A stretch of DNA of 64,000 bases from Ficedula albicollis (GCF_000247815.1 NC_021673.1:110972766-111036765); one strand, 5' to 3'; shown: positions 1-12,912, numbered from the stretch's first letter. The notes: generated by a model not told the origin, from the sequence alone. Translations and numbers: made by a program.

Positions 1-28
1 ATTGGGCATATCCACAAAACAAATATCT

Positions 29-917
29 CTATCTATCTATATCTAATCTATCTATCTATATCTATATCTATATCTATATCTATATCTATATCTATATCTA
101 TATCTATATCTATATCTATATCTATATCTATATCTATATCTATATCTATATCTATATCTATATCTATATCTATATCTATATCTATATCTATATCTATATC
201 TATATCTATATCTATATCTATATCTATATCTATATCTATATCTATATCTATATCTATATCTATATCTATATCTATATCTATATCTATATCTATATCTATA
301 TCTATATCTATATCTATATCTATATCTATATCTATATCTATATCTATATCTATATCTATATCTATATCTATATCTATATCTATATCTATATCTATATCTA
401 TATCTATATCTATATCTATATCTATATCTATATCTATATCTATATCTATATCTATATCTATATCTATATCTATATCTATATCTATATCTATATCTATATC
501 TATATCTATATCTATATCTATATCTATATCTATATCTATATCTATATCTATATCTATATCTATATCTATATCTATATCTATATCTATATCTATATCTATA
601 TCTATATCTATATCTATATCTATATCTATATCTATATCTATATCTATATCTATATCTATATCTATATCTATATCTATATCTATATCTATATCTATATCTA
701 TATCTATATCTATATCTATATCTATATCTATATCTATATCTATATCTATATCTATATCTATATCTATATCTATATCTATATCTATATCTATATCTATATC
801 TATATCTATATCTATATCTATATCTATATCTATATCTATATCTATATCTATATCTATATCTATATCTTCTATATCTATATCTATCAATATCATCTATCTT
901 TATCTATCTATATCTAG
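29..917. repeat. (TATATC)n hexanucleotide array
   Basis: The core from about 55 to 866 is perfect TATATC, roughly 135 copies with no variant base visible. It is bordered on both sides by degenerate CTAT/ATCT sequence (29-54 and 867-917). On the minus strand one frame stays open and would give an Ile-Asp dipeptide repeat from 893 to 48; this follows from the repeat and is not a gene. Degenerate edges around a clean core fit a real microsatellite, but perfection over about 800 bp could also come from assembly by extension of short reads, so the copy number should not be trusted. Confidence 0.95.
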
Positions 918-3900
918 ATATCTGAACTGTCATATGTGTACTGCTTGGTTCAGAAATAATTAATAAATACATTTGACACATGTATACATTTTTAATATAT
1001 AACGGCATTAAACAAGTATCTAGAAGTAATTCTGCTATTAAAATACAAGCAGAAAGTTAGATATATGCATAGGAAGCTGTCTTTCCTCTTTAACCATGTT
1101 CCTTGCTAAAAAGATGAAGGCATTCATCACATGAAAACAGGAAAAAATTACATTTTTGAGAGTGTATACTGTATTTGAAAAGAATTTAATGCAATGTACA
1201 CGTTTGTATCTGTTATACATCAAAGCTTTTTTATTGCCTACTTTAAGGAATGTAAGAAGATAAAAGATCTATAGGTAAAAGGAGAAATGGGCTTACATGA
1301 AAAAAGCAGCAAAGGCCTTTGTTTTCAGGGGGGGTGATAATCAGTTCTGAAGCTGCTGAAAAGGCAGGGTAATTTTAGGAAGGTGAATGCAGTGGTTAGC
1401 TTCTGTTGACTGCACCAACTTCATACATCTGCAGTGGGAATGACTTGATTCTCAAATTGGAGACTTTATCTTGTGGACAGTTTCAGAATCAACAGGCAGG
1501 TAGGATCTGATTACTTCTTTGTAGAAATCTATTAAAGGTAATATTTTTCTATTCCAGGAGTCCTCCCACCTTCCCCTAATGTTCATTGGTTTTAGTTTTT
1601 GAGGCTTAGTATTCTCCTCACCATTACTTGAAAAGGCACACTGCAGACTTTCAAAAATATCAAAGAAAGGACAAATTCTATTCTTTCTGAGGAACAAATT
1701 TTATTGCCAAATAAGCACGGCCTATATCAGAAATTATCCTTTGATTTAGAAGCTAAACTATGCTTGATTAATATAAAATTACAAAAACTCTTGTTCACAA
1801 ACTAGAGCTTCTGTGAAAGCCTATTATATTTGATGGCAATTTTTTCTTAAACTCAGCTGAATTTTTATCAGATCTAGGGAGTTAAAGGGAATTTCACTAG
1901 TTTTTAATATTCTGTTCTATTTGGACCTCCTATGACCTGTCACAATAGAGAAAAGGGTAATTTTTATTTCAGGTCAAGAATTACTCCTACTCAGGTGTTC
2001 ACTGGTCATTTACTTTAATCCACAGAAATGTATTTATTCTAAGTAAATAATCCCAAACCACCTAATAGAAACATACAGAGAAAAACACTCCAGGACTTAA
2101 AATTGTTTTCCTGGTGGTTTAAACAAATGAGGACAGCACGACAAACATTTCTTTGAGAATGCACCCAGGTGAAGCCTGCAAAAAGCTCTAATAGAATATT
2201 CCTTGTAGCTTTCAAGTAGAATGAGCTCTTTTCTGACCCCAGGTTTTTTATGTTTCCCCATTATGTAGATTGACTGATTTGATAGGCTAAGGTGACTGAT
2301 GATAGCTGAGTTTCAAGGTGGCAGTGAATCTGATTGTCTGTGCATTGGTAGAGAAATGAGTACTCAAACCAATTGTCAGCTACATTATTGGCATTACCCG
2401 GAAGAAAAATCAAATAAAACTTTAAAGGAGCTAATAATTTAAGAATGGCCATTGAATGACAATATTGGCAAAAACTGAAATGGCGAAGAGACCAAAATCA
2501 AATAAGAGACAAAAAAACCCCAAGAAAACAAAAAGAAAAAAAAACCTGAATATGGTCTTTCTCATCAGTAGAATTTTGACTGTTTTTTCTGTGAAGAGAT
2601 AAAATTACATTGTCTCTGTGACAGTGGAAAAAACATTGCAGGCATTAACTACTGATTGAGGTCACAGAAAACAGGATGGATCTGCTTTCATAAGTAGCTT
2701 CATTATTTTAGGAAAACTGTTGTATCTATACTGTATTTTATAAAGTCTTGAGAGACAAATTCCATTTTTTTATAAGACTGGCAACACGAGTGAAGCAATT
2801 CTGATCTAGGTATCTAAGCCCTAAAGATAAGATATGGGATACCCTGTTTTTCAGTGATTGTCATTGTGTATAAGACAGTGAAGAGTACTCAGGGTTAGTA
2901 TTGATCCCGAATGACACATCCATACGATGTGCTGTAGATTTATGTAGGATTACTGACTTAGCTTTAATACATTGCTCTGAAAACTGCAATGATTTAGGAG
3001 TAAACCTCAGCTGTAGGAGCAGTATGGATGTGTGTGTTAGGTAATCACACACTCGCCCAGTTTAATTTGCCACTGAATTTGAATCAACACCAGCCCTTTA
3101 GATACAGACCCCATCTCAATCCTTTTGATAGATCAGTCCACAGAGAGACAAATAATCTGAGATTCATAACCCTGTCAAGTTCTTTAATGTTTTTGGAACG
3201 CCAACTGTAAAATTATAATGGGATACTCAATATTGCAAGGTTAGTTAAAGAATTTTATGGTGTTGGAAAAAGCACTGAAAGCAATAACAAATGTCTAAAA
3301 TAAAAGCTGATTTAATTGGTTTCCTAAGATGTTTTGAAAATGCAAGCAAGGCACTATGCTCTTAAACTGCTTCTACCCAGCAACAGACCCTCACTCTCTA
3401 TTTAGTAAGCTAATGAAATTCATGCTAATATCTTGCAATATTCCAGAAGAAGAGCTTTGGTTTAAGAGAGGAAAGAACCATTGTATCAAATGTTGAAAGC
3501 CTGTGTTGTTTTAAGGTTAATCCATTTGCTGGAGCAGAATTTTTGCTTACGAAAATTGCTAGAACCATTGACACATCTTCTAAATAGGGAACAATGTTTA
3601 CCAGCAGAATGTGGAATTTAATGGTAATAAATGCAGTGAATTACTGTGCACTAGAATATCTTCCAAGTCTTGTATCTTTCATCACACACCTTTTTGTGCT
3701 CACTAATCCCTAAACTTACATAATACAGAGAAAATGGCATTCAAAGTGATCTTTATGAATGTTTTTTGTGTTTCATAGCTTGAAGATAAGAGCTTCTGTC
3801 TGCTGTGGAAAGTCTCTGTCAACAGAATCTGCTTGATCAAAGCATCCTTTGTCAGTTATTAGTAGAAAGAGTGAAAATCCACTAAATTGTGATTCACTGT

Positions 3901-5294
3901 TATCTGTAGCATTTTCAGCTTGCAGCTTTTGCAATTTTCATGCTTCCCAAATTGTAACAATAGTTTACCATTTCAAATATGTTTTTTGGCATGCAGCTAG
4001 GACAATATAAGGGGATGTATTTGTTTCTTTTCTTTGGAAAATAATTGAGATTTGTTGGGGTTTTTTTTTGTTTTTTGTTTTTTTTTCCTTTCTACAACAT
4101 ATTTGTGCTACTGCTTGTTTGATTCATCATTTTTTGATTTCTAGAGCATGCCCATATGAGCCATTAGCCATCAGAACTGAACAAACCTTCACTAAGCCTT
4201 TCTGGTAAACTATGTTACCATCTCATGCAAGACACTAGAGATGCCTCTAGTGAGGTTACCATCTCACAGAAGACACAAAGAAAGGTAAGAAAAACCTGAA
4301 ACTAAACCACTCTTTCATTGTGAAAGCAAATGGTTCCTGTAGACAAAACTGAAAGGCACAAAGATATTAAGATAAGAGAGAATATAATACCTTGCCCATA
4401 TCCTCCCATAAAAGGTGACTTTCCAGTATTGTCTCTCTTAACTTTTATTTTATTTCTTTACTTTAAAAATCCTAATATATTGTATTCCCCTCTTACTCTT
4501 TCCAATATTTTTAAACAATTGAATCACTTGCGTGACTGACTTCCTCCACTACGCCTCATTAAGTAATTGAGTTAAATTGATTCAAAATAAAGTGACACAC
4601 TATTTCACAATGATTGGTTTGAATCAACATTTGCCTTTTTTTCCATTGCCTCTTCATCACAAGCTTTTTCTCTCTGATGTTCCCTGAGTTCTTTTCTTGC
4701 CTCAAGTTAGGCAAGCAATGAGCATAAGCATTGTTCAGATATATCTGCAAAGAATAGTGTGTCAGAGCTCTTGTGCTTCTATACAATGAATAGAGCCATT
4801 TTTAAAATCTTAATTACCTTGACACTAATAAAGAAAAGAATTGCCAACCTCTTCTTTTTTTTTTTTATTTTTTTTTTTAATTGTCTAGGAAGATTTTCGG
4901 AGGAAAAAAGAAGAATGAATTAAAATACTCTGAAAAATATGTAGGAGTTCAAAAACATTCATCACAGAATAAATGAATCTTCACAAAAGGTACATAAGAA
5001 ACTACAAAAAACCCACAACCAAAACAGAACAAAAGAAAAACTCCAATTAATTTTTTAGGAGATAATTGAAAACAAGTGGGGGAAAATTGTTGGAGTCAGT
5101 GAGCCATTTTTTCCATTTAAAAGCTGGAAAAATAGTGACCAGAGTAAAACAAATTTTTGATGGCTTGTCATAAGAAATGCGTTGACACAAGTCATTCAAT
5201 CAAATCTTTCTGTAATATCTTTCTTTGTGTTTATGGTTCACTAATTCACTAAAATATGATAAGACTTTCACATTGTGACCTTTAAATTGGGGTA
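918..5294. other. Unique AT-rich noncoding stretch
   Basis: No gene is seen. Open frames are below about 85 codons, start at random ATGs and show no recognisable domain. There are short A- and T-rich runs (for example 4853-4880) and a small diverged direct repeat near 4214-4276. Nothing looks like an exon with splice signals that I could defend. Confidence 0.6.
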
Positions 5295-5365
5295 ATCACA
5301 GAATTACAGAATAAGCATTGAGTTGGAAGGATCACCCAGTCCAACTTGCATCCCTGCACAGCATC
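5295..5365 (-). mobile_element. CR1 LINE 3'-end fragment
   Basis: The + strand reads as the reverse complement of an avian CR1 3' end: an octamer-like 'cacagaattacagaat' start, then 'gttggaaggatcaccc' and 'agtccaact'. Only the last 70 or so bases of the element remain, so it is 5'-truncated as is usual for CR1. No coding part is left. Confidence 0.7.
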
Positions 5366-5469
5366 ATAATAAGACAAATATCTGAAAACATAAGGATAGA
5401 TTGCTGTAAAAATATTCCAGATGAATCTCTGAATGTCAGTGTTTTATTAACATATCAGTTACATTGTCT

Positions 5470-5587
5470 CTGACATGAAATTGCAGGAGATTATACTCTT
5501 CAGGAAGCAAATACCAAACCTTAAACCCCTGACATGAAATTGCAGCAGATTATGCTCTTCAGGAAGCAAATACCAAACCTTAAACCT
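5470..5587. repeat. Two-copy tandem duplication, 59-bp period
   Basis: The stretch beginning 'tgacatgaaattgcag' at 5471 recurs at 5530. The copies differ at two bases (cagGag/cagCag, ttatActc/ttatGctc). They abut directly. The arrangement matches the many other two-copy duplications in the window. Confidence 0.9.
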
Positions 5588-6207
5588 ATGTAACTGTGAC
5601 ACTTCCTCTTCCGATAGCTGTTGGCAACAGCAGGTTACTTTACTAATAAGCAAAGTGTATTTCTAAAATGTGAGTGATAGCAACCAGACTTTTTAAAATC
5701 TATTTGCTTAATATAGCAATAAAAAAAAAAATTAAAAACTAAGAAAATCTGGTTTTCATTTCTCTTTTCCCTGAACTTTTCCCAGTATCATTAGAAAAAC
5801 AAAAATGCTTCATTGATTAGGTTGCTCAACCAGATTAATGTTCAAGTACTTTTTCCTGGAGAAAAGATCCAGACTTCTACATTGTAATATAGCTAATGAC
5901 CCATGCCTAGTCTTGCTATTGCTGGAAGATTGCTATTTATAATTTCTTGCAAACACAACATGCATTTTAAAGAATATTATCAAGGGTGAGAATTCTACTG
6001 ATGCTATTCTTTTATTATTCCAAAACCAAAACTATTCCAGGGACCAAGGCTACAGAGTATCACATTATGCAAAATCAGAACTTAAAAAAAATATGTACTC
6101 ACTGACCATATTTTGTTTTTGCTCTTTATAGTGGGTTGACCCTGACTGGTGCCAGACACCCACCAAAGCCACTCTGTCATTCCCTCCCACAACTGGACAG
6201 GGGAGAG

Positions 6208-6312
6208 AAAATATAACAAAGGTTTGTGAGTTGATATAAGGTCCTGGAGAGATCACTCAAAAAATATAACAAAGGTTTGCGAGTTGATATAAGGTCCTGG
6301 AGAGATCACTCA
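6208..6312. repeat. 53-bp tandem duplication inside the LTR
   Basis: The 'atataacaaaggttt...gagagatcactca' segment at 6211 recurs at 6264, with one visible difference (tttgTgag / tttgCgag). Related LTRs as I remember them carry this segment once, so the second copy is local to this sequence. Confidence 0.9.
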
Positions 6313-6903
6313 CCAAATACCATAATGTGCAAAACGGGTTGGATTGAGGATATTATTTGAGTTTATTGCTAAAAAAAGTAATAGCAGTGTAATGAGAAGC
6401 AAAAATCTTAAAATCCTTCCTCCCACTATTCCTTCCATCCAAGCTCTACTCGTTCCCCTCCCCAGAGGTGCAGAAAGACAGTTGATGGGGGTTATTGTCA
6501 GTTCATCAACACTGTTCCTTATGCTGCTTAGGGAGAAAATCTTCTGCAGCGTGGGGTCACTCCCATAGGACACAGTCCTCGATGAAGTTCTCCAGTGTGG
6601 CTCCATCCCAAGGGCAACAGTTATCCACAAGCAACTCTTTCACAGTGTGCAGTCCTTCAAGGACAGGCTGTTCCAGTGTGGGTCCTCCTCAGGGTCACAG
6701 TTCCGACCAAGAAACCTGCTGCAGTGTGGGCTCCTGTCTCACATCTCTGCAGGTCTCTGCCAGGAGCCTGTTCCAGCACAGGCCTCCCACAGGGTCACAG
6801 CCTCCTCTCCAGCATCCACCTGCTTGAGCATGGGTCTCCTCCATGGGCTGCAGGTGGATCTCTGCATCCCAGGGATGTCCACAGGCTGTCCAGGGATGGG
6901 ACA

Positions 6904-6995
6904 CAGCTGCCTCATCATGGGCTGCACCATGGGCATGTCCAGGGATGGCAAACAGCTGCCTCATCATGGGCTGCACCATGGGCTGCAGAGGAATC
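6904..6995. repeat. 49-bp direct repeat within the LTR
   Basis: 'cagctgcctcatcatgggct' occurs at 6904 and 6953, followed in each case by 'gcaccatgggc'. The two units are imperfect beyond that. This is part of the internal minisatellite of the LTR and may be a natural feature of the family. Confidence 0.7.
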
Positions 6996-7319
6996 TCAGT
7001 TCTGGTACCTGGAGCACCTCCTTTCCCTCCTTCTCCACTGACCTTGGTGTCTGCAGAGGTGTTCTCAACTTGCTCTTCTCTTTCAGCAATTACAAGTGTG
7101 CAATAAAGTGTTTGGCTGTTTATTTTTCTTGTTAAATATGCTATCACAGAGGCATCACAACCATTTCTGATTGGCCCAGCCTTGGCCAGTGGTATGTCCA
7201 TCCTCGAATCAGCTGGCATTGTCTCTTCCAGACATGGAGGAAGCTCCTGGCAGCTTCTCACAGAAGCCACCCCTGTAGCCCCACTGTTACCCAGCACCTG
7301 ACCGTGCAAAACAAGTACA

Positions 7320-10300
7320 CTTTCCCCAATTGCCATTTTTCTCATAGTTTTGGGACATCACATATATTTCATGCTAAAGTTCTTAAAGCCCAAAAAGCTA
7401 TTTTCATGAATGTAAGAGTGCCCGTGTGGATGTAGATTGAAATAAAGGAACATTTATATTTGTTATGGGCTGAATTAAGGGTATCCATCAGTACTTTGCC
7501 ACAGCAATGTTTCCATGACCTGGCATAAAAATGTATAGAATTTATTCTAGAATACATGTACCAGTTTAAAAGGTTTGGAATGTGTCACTAAATTTAAAGG
7601 TTTTGGAGAAATGTTATAATACTTACCCTATGGGTAAAGGTTATAGTTGTGAATGACTTCCATTTGCATTTAATCCAAAAAGAAACCAGGTTTATTCATC
7701 CATACAATTGAAGAATATGAGCGTGAATAAATATTTATTTTTATAGTCATATGACATAATTTTTAGTCTTGTGTCCCTGATAGTCTGGGAGGTGCAGTGT
7801 AATTATAAGAATTACCTACCTGCCACTGAAGATCAATAAATCTATTCTCCACAGAACAGGAAGACTATAGATTAGTAATATCTGGAAGACAGTCAAAAAT
7901 AAAGCCAAGTAAAGGCCTTTGAAAAGAGGTTCAATAAAAGAGTTGCAAGTTTCAAATAAACGAAACCTTCATTTATGTACATCTATATGTCTGGTGAAGG
8001 AGGTTCCACAGACCCTTTGGTCAGCTGTTCATAGCCTTCATTGTTGCAATAATTAGAATGCTTTACCTAATATCAGCTCATTTCTGATTTTTCTTACTGA
8101 AGACAATTTTCCTTAACCACCTTTAGATAAAGTTCCTTTTCTGACTACAAAACTGGCTGAATAGAAATTAGGAGCATGGAGGTTGGATTTAATTCAAGGA
8201 CAGATTTAGAAACATGGAAGCAGGACTTGTCTTAGGTGCTAAATATCATAAAAATGCATGCCAGATCAGTCTTCATGTATACACTTCCTTATTATTCTTA
8301 GAACTTTATTTTTGAACATGATCTGATAAAAACAAAGATGTTAACTCTTTATTTATGGTTCAAGAAACATAATACAAGCACAGTGTGTGAAGTAGCCTTA
8401 AGCTGACCTGTGTGACATATGACAAATTCAGTGTTCTCCTTCACAAAGAAAAATGCATTGTCTTTGGATGGAGGAAAGAGAGTTTTCTTCCTAGCTTTGG
8501 TCTTTACTAATCAATACTTGAACCAGACAAGAGATTCTATTCTAGAAAATTGCAGAACACTTGCAGAAGGAATTATTGTCTCCCACCTGAAGGAGACTCT
8601 GCTTCAGACTCTCAAGGCATAGCTTTGCAATGTTCTGCTGTACATATTACATCAAACACTGTGGTCTCACAGCAATTAGGAAAAAGCTTGAACTTCAGTC
8701 TTTGATTCACTTCATTAATTTCTTCCTTGTCTAGAACTATATGGATATACCAAAGAATTATTTTGCCATTCCTTCATTTATAGAGAGAATAGCCAATATT
8801 TTTCTTTTATAGTCTCGCCTTGAAAAATGCAATCCTTCTGTAATGACTTATGAACATTCGTTCAACTCAAGCTATGCAATCAGAATGGGGAGAATGTTTC
8901 TCTGATAATAAATCCATGAGCAAAATCAAAACCAGACAGATAATATGAAGCTTGTTCAGCTCAAATCTTTAAATGTTGAAAAGTGGGTTTTACTCCATGC
9001 AGCACATATCTACCAAAAAAGATTTAATCAGAAAGAATAAAAATAGTGTTCACTTCAATGTTTTCTGTTAGTTGAAATTGTTGGTTGGAGAAATGGTTGT
9101 ATTATGTGAAGAAGAACATTTACTCTTACAGTCTCATGTCAAGAAAAAGAAGAAAAATGTTGACTATATTCCCTTGGAACACATTATATTTCAACTCCTA
9201 TGAAATATATTGCTTTTCCCTTTGGACTAGCCACTGCCTAACCTAATCTGATGCACAGGATGCCTGAATTTCTCAATGAACATGTCAGTGTTCATATTTG
9301 CATAAAAAATATCCTCACACTCAAACCATTATATATGTATTCTTTATTTAAAAATATTTCGTTTTGTCAGCCTTGCAAGTAAATTCACTAAATTGTACTC
9401 ATTGGTGGCACATTTCTGCAACCTGCATACTTTCAATTGGACCTGTTGTGTCCATGGGAAGGTTGATAATTTGCCTAAGGATCATTTAGGATGAAGTAAA
9501 AGTAGATATTTGCTTCCTTTTTTTTATTAATATTCAGAATAAAATATTTTAAAATGTGTGGGCTGTTGTTTTGAGTCATATGTTTACAGAAGTAATATAA
9601 GGCAAAGTATGTTAAAGTGCAAAACTTCCATCTAAATTCCCCTCTGAGCATGGAAACAAAACTTTTTTCATATGAAATGTTATTGAACTGAAATTGAAGG
9701 AAAGAGTTAGAAGCTTCCAAGATCTCTCTGCTCATGGTCAGACCCCGAAGCAAGAGCCCAGTCATCAGTACCATCAATTTGTCATGGCCTCTCCCTAGTG
9801 ATAGGTACAGAAGTAATCCAGGAAACTGTCTGGACAATGATGGATTTCTTCCACCTGCCTGCAGTGACCTATCCATCCACAACTATATTTATATTCCAGG
9901 AACTGAGGTCTTCAACCACTCTTTATCCCATGACAATGCACATGTTTATTGGATATTTTCTGTTTCATGAATCAAAAAATGTTATAATTAATGGCTGTTC
10001 CAGTCTCTAGGTACCTTACCAGAGAATTAAAAAATCAAACTTCTGGAAAAGCAAACTTACAGCTATTCTCAGTGCCAAAGAAGTGGGAAATATGGTCACC
10101 TCAGAGCTAGTTCTCCCAAAATCAATATCATCTCCTGACTCTTTAAAGTCACCACAAAACAAGATTAGCCATCAATCAGAAGCTGTTGCAGAAAAATGAG
10201 ATAATGTATGCCTGAAGAAATTTTATTTCCTTGAATTTGGAGGAGCTGGGCAAGAGTAGAGCACCATCCACATCATTCCTTGTAGAGGTTCATAGCTTCA

Positions 10301-11840
10301 GAATTTTTGTCCAGGATGGAGAAACACTTTTAGAACCACATCTTATGCTCATGTGTGTCTCTGCCTGGCAACACAAGATGCTGGCGTCAACCAGGGCTTC
10401 TTGGCATTGTTGCAACAGCATCCCTGATGTTAAAAAGGTTCTGTGACACCTCCAGTGCCTTGAGTCATCTTCTCTTGTTCTGCTCTCCCATCTGTTCTGA
10501 GGGTGAGTGCCACCAGTGTCAGGTGGTGACACATCACCAAGTAAGTGCTCAGCAACCATACTGCTGCCAGAAAGGCACTCTTTGTCTGACTTCAGCACAT
10601 AAAATGGCTTATTAATAAGTCAGTGAGGGCAGCTAATTGATTGGAGAAAGCATTATTAGGCATAATTTATGGGAAAACATAAAGACCATACATTTTGGGG
10701 CTGCAGAGCGTTGTTATCAACTTCATACAAGTGAACCTGTCTCAGTTCTTTTTTGGCCCAAAGCCTTATAAATAGGCAGAGATGTAATTAATTTGTTCCC
10801 CAATTACCCTCTCTTGGAATTGCTCAAGAGGTACAAACATAGGGTCTGAAATTAAATCCCATTTGAATTGCTACCTTAAAACTGATAGCCTGAGGATTTT
10901 GCTGGCTGTCCTTAAAATCCTTCCAGGCTGACATATCTAACTAGAGACAGTTTAATTCTCCAAATCAATATACAAGGGGAAAAAAAGTCAGCTGGTGTTT
11001 GACAACAAGATAATACAAATTGTATGACTTCTTTCAGCCTGCTCAATTATTATGAAGGCCAGGGATTATTTAGCACACTTAAGAGTTGTTAATTTTCATA
11101 GCAGTAGCTTGCAGACAGCCTAAATTAAAACAGACTGCTGCTGTGCTGTTGCTTTAGATAATCTCTCAGTTAGGTGCTCTGAATTTCCAGACAAGTTCAT
11201 TAAACAGAGACAGAGAGAGCTGCAGAATTTACACGTGCAAAATATTGCCAAACAGATGTCAGAGTTTGCTGTGCTGGGCCATGCCAATACTGCATTCTTC
11301 TCCTATTTGCATATCACCTCATGTTATCTGGTATTATGCTAATTGATGCTATACATAGTACATGGCCACATGCTCTCTGAGTTTAAAATAGCATTATGAC
11401 ACCTTATCTTGAAATATGGAATAATTTATAAAGAAGCAGTCAGCTTCAAGTGTTTTCCATTGAATGCAAAAATGATTGACTTAAGGTGAAGCAGCCACGC
11501 AGGACTGCTGATGCTGTGCGCACCAGGGACTGACCCAAAACCTGAGTCAATTCTAAACAGCTTTAGTTACCAATTTGCTTGGAAATTATTACCTATTCTC
11601 TCCCTGATCAGCTCACAATCATGAAGTGAAATTAGCTGAAAAATCAAGCGAGGTTGCACACCAATAACGTTAATGATTTTGAGAAATGTTTATTCTGCTT
11701 TTGATTACAACATAGGAAGTTTGCCTTGCTGTAAAATATACTCAGTGTGGTGTTGACTGAGCAGTAAGACAAAATTATCATGGAAAAAGGGGTTCGATTT
11801 CCAGTGAATTGTTTGTGGCATCTGCAAGGAATATCTGAAG
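7320..11840. other. Unique noncoding stretch, part possibly conserved
   Basis: No gene or recognisable transposon is seen. Open frames at 9475-10615 reach 135 codons but have no domain, no consistent strand and no splice context. From about 10620 to 11480 the sequence is rich in TAATTA-like homeodomain cores and has an octamer ATTTGCAT at 11305-11312, which is why it is listed as a conserved-element candidate among the findings. Confidence 0.5.
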
Positions 11841-11877
11841 CATTATTTAGAAAAAAAAAAAAATAAAAAAGGTATGG

Positions 11878-12520
11878 TAAGGAGAAGAAGGAAGATGATT
11901 AAGAAAAAACCACTATTTTTGACGAGCTATTAGAATTTACATTATGCTGATAATATTTATTATAACATTATTTTTCTTAAGGAGAAGAAGGAAGATGATT
12001 AAGAAAAAAACACTATTTTTGACATAATTTTGAGATTCAGTTTCTAGTGCTGGTGGCAGTAGGTTATGAAGACTCCTTGAAAATGGTTGAAATTACGAGC
12101 TATTAGAATTTACATTATGCAGATAATATTTATTATAACATTATTTTTCTGTGTTTTGGAAAGTATATTGTTTTTATTAGTCATAAATAATCAGCCACAA
12201 ACACACTAAATACACTTCTTTATGCACACAGGAAAATTTCCAGAGAACGATTGATTGTCCTGATCTTACTAATTTGAAAAGCACATGAACAAATATAACA
12301 TCCACTATTTTTGACGAGCTATTAGAATTTACATTATGCTGATAATATTTATTATAACATTATTTTTCTGTGTTTTGGAAAGTATATTGTTTTTATTAGT
12401 CATAAATAATCAGCCACAAACACACTAAATACACTTCTTTATGCACACAGGAAAATTTCCAGAGAACGATTGATTGTCCTGATCTTACTAATTTGAAAAG
12501 CACATGAACAAATATAACAT
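11878..12520. repeat. Nested duplication: two versions of one locus in tandem
   Basis: Segment order: A (11878-11923), B1 (11924-11977), A' (11978-12023), D (12024-12094), B2 (12095-12150), C (12151-12301), the last 14 bases of A (12302-12315), B3 (12316-12369), C2 (12370-12520). B1 and B3 follow A directly and share 'tgctgataat'. B2 follows the 71-bp segment D and reads 'tgcagataat'. B2-C and B3-C2 are 219 bp apart and otherwise match. So there are two forms of one locus, A-D-B-C and A-B-C, present side by side. Confidence 0.9.
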
Positions 12521-12837
12521 TAAAATAATCACAGGAAATATTTCCTAAGGACAAGAATTGATTGAAGGCATGAGCAAAGGTTTTTCAAATGTCTATAAGA
12601 AATATAAATTCTCAAAACTGGAGTATAGCAAAAGAGTACAGGACAGGAAAAATAATAGACTGAATTAATTGTCCACTTGTTTTGGCAACAAACTTTTAAT
12701 TATAAGGTTTTTAGGGAAAAACAGTTATGTCAAACTGCATATTTGCAGGTCACATTGATATTTTTCCACTAATTTGTAACAAAAATATTTCCTTTGTGTG
12801 TACAAGTAATTATTTGTATTGTTCCTATGCAAATACA

Positions 12838-12885
12838 AATAAATAAATAAATAAACAAATAAATAAATAAACAAATAAATAATTA
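12838..12885. repeat. (AAAT)n/(AAAC) microsatellite
   Basis: Tetranucleotide AAAT units with occasional AAAC substitutions. The same tract appears again in the second copy at about 12960-13007 because the whole segment is duplicated. Confidence 0.9.
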
Positions 12886-12894
12886 TTTAAACAT

Positions 12895-12912
12895 AGATCG
12901 GAAGAGCGTCGT
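12895..12912 (+). other. Illumina adapter residue
   Basis: The 18 bases AGATCGGAAGAGCGTCGT are an exact match to the start of the standard Illumina TruSeq adapter read-through sequence. They lie exactly between the two copies of the surrounding duplication. This is synthetic sequence left in the assembly, not part of the genome. Confidence 0.97.

Larger units (their letters stand above)
6127..7319 (-). mobile_element. Solo LTR of an avian endogenous retrovirus, minus strand
   Basis: Read on the minus strand the element begins TGTACTTGTTTTGCACGG (7319) and ends near '...GGTCAACCCACTATA' (6127), where CACTACA would be the intact form. The body carries the imperfect 'cagtgtgggtc / tccatgggctgcag' minisatellite-like units that I associate with an abundant passerine ERVL-type LTR; that assignment is from memory. 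A TATA-like 'ATATTTAACAAG' lies at about 7126-7137 on the minus strand. Flanks are ctctt on the left and ctttc on the right, not a clean target-site duplication. No gag, pol or env sequence adjoins it, so it is a solo LTR. Open frames of up to 216 codons at 6310-7345 on both strands come from the repeats and are not genes. Confidence 0.75.

Noticed and set aside
48..893. Minus-strand 281-codon open frame of Ile-Asp repeats
   Set aside because: It is a direct reading of the TATATC array and has no promoter, splice or protein-family support.
6310..7345. Overlapping open frames on both strands, up to 216 codons
   Set aside because: They lie inside an LTR with internal repeats, overlap one another on both strands and match no protein family I recognise.
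11788..11806. tRNA T-arm-like 'ggggttcgatttccag'
   Set aside because: No matching acceptor stem, D-arm or anticodon arm can be placed around it.
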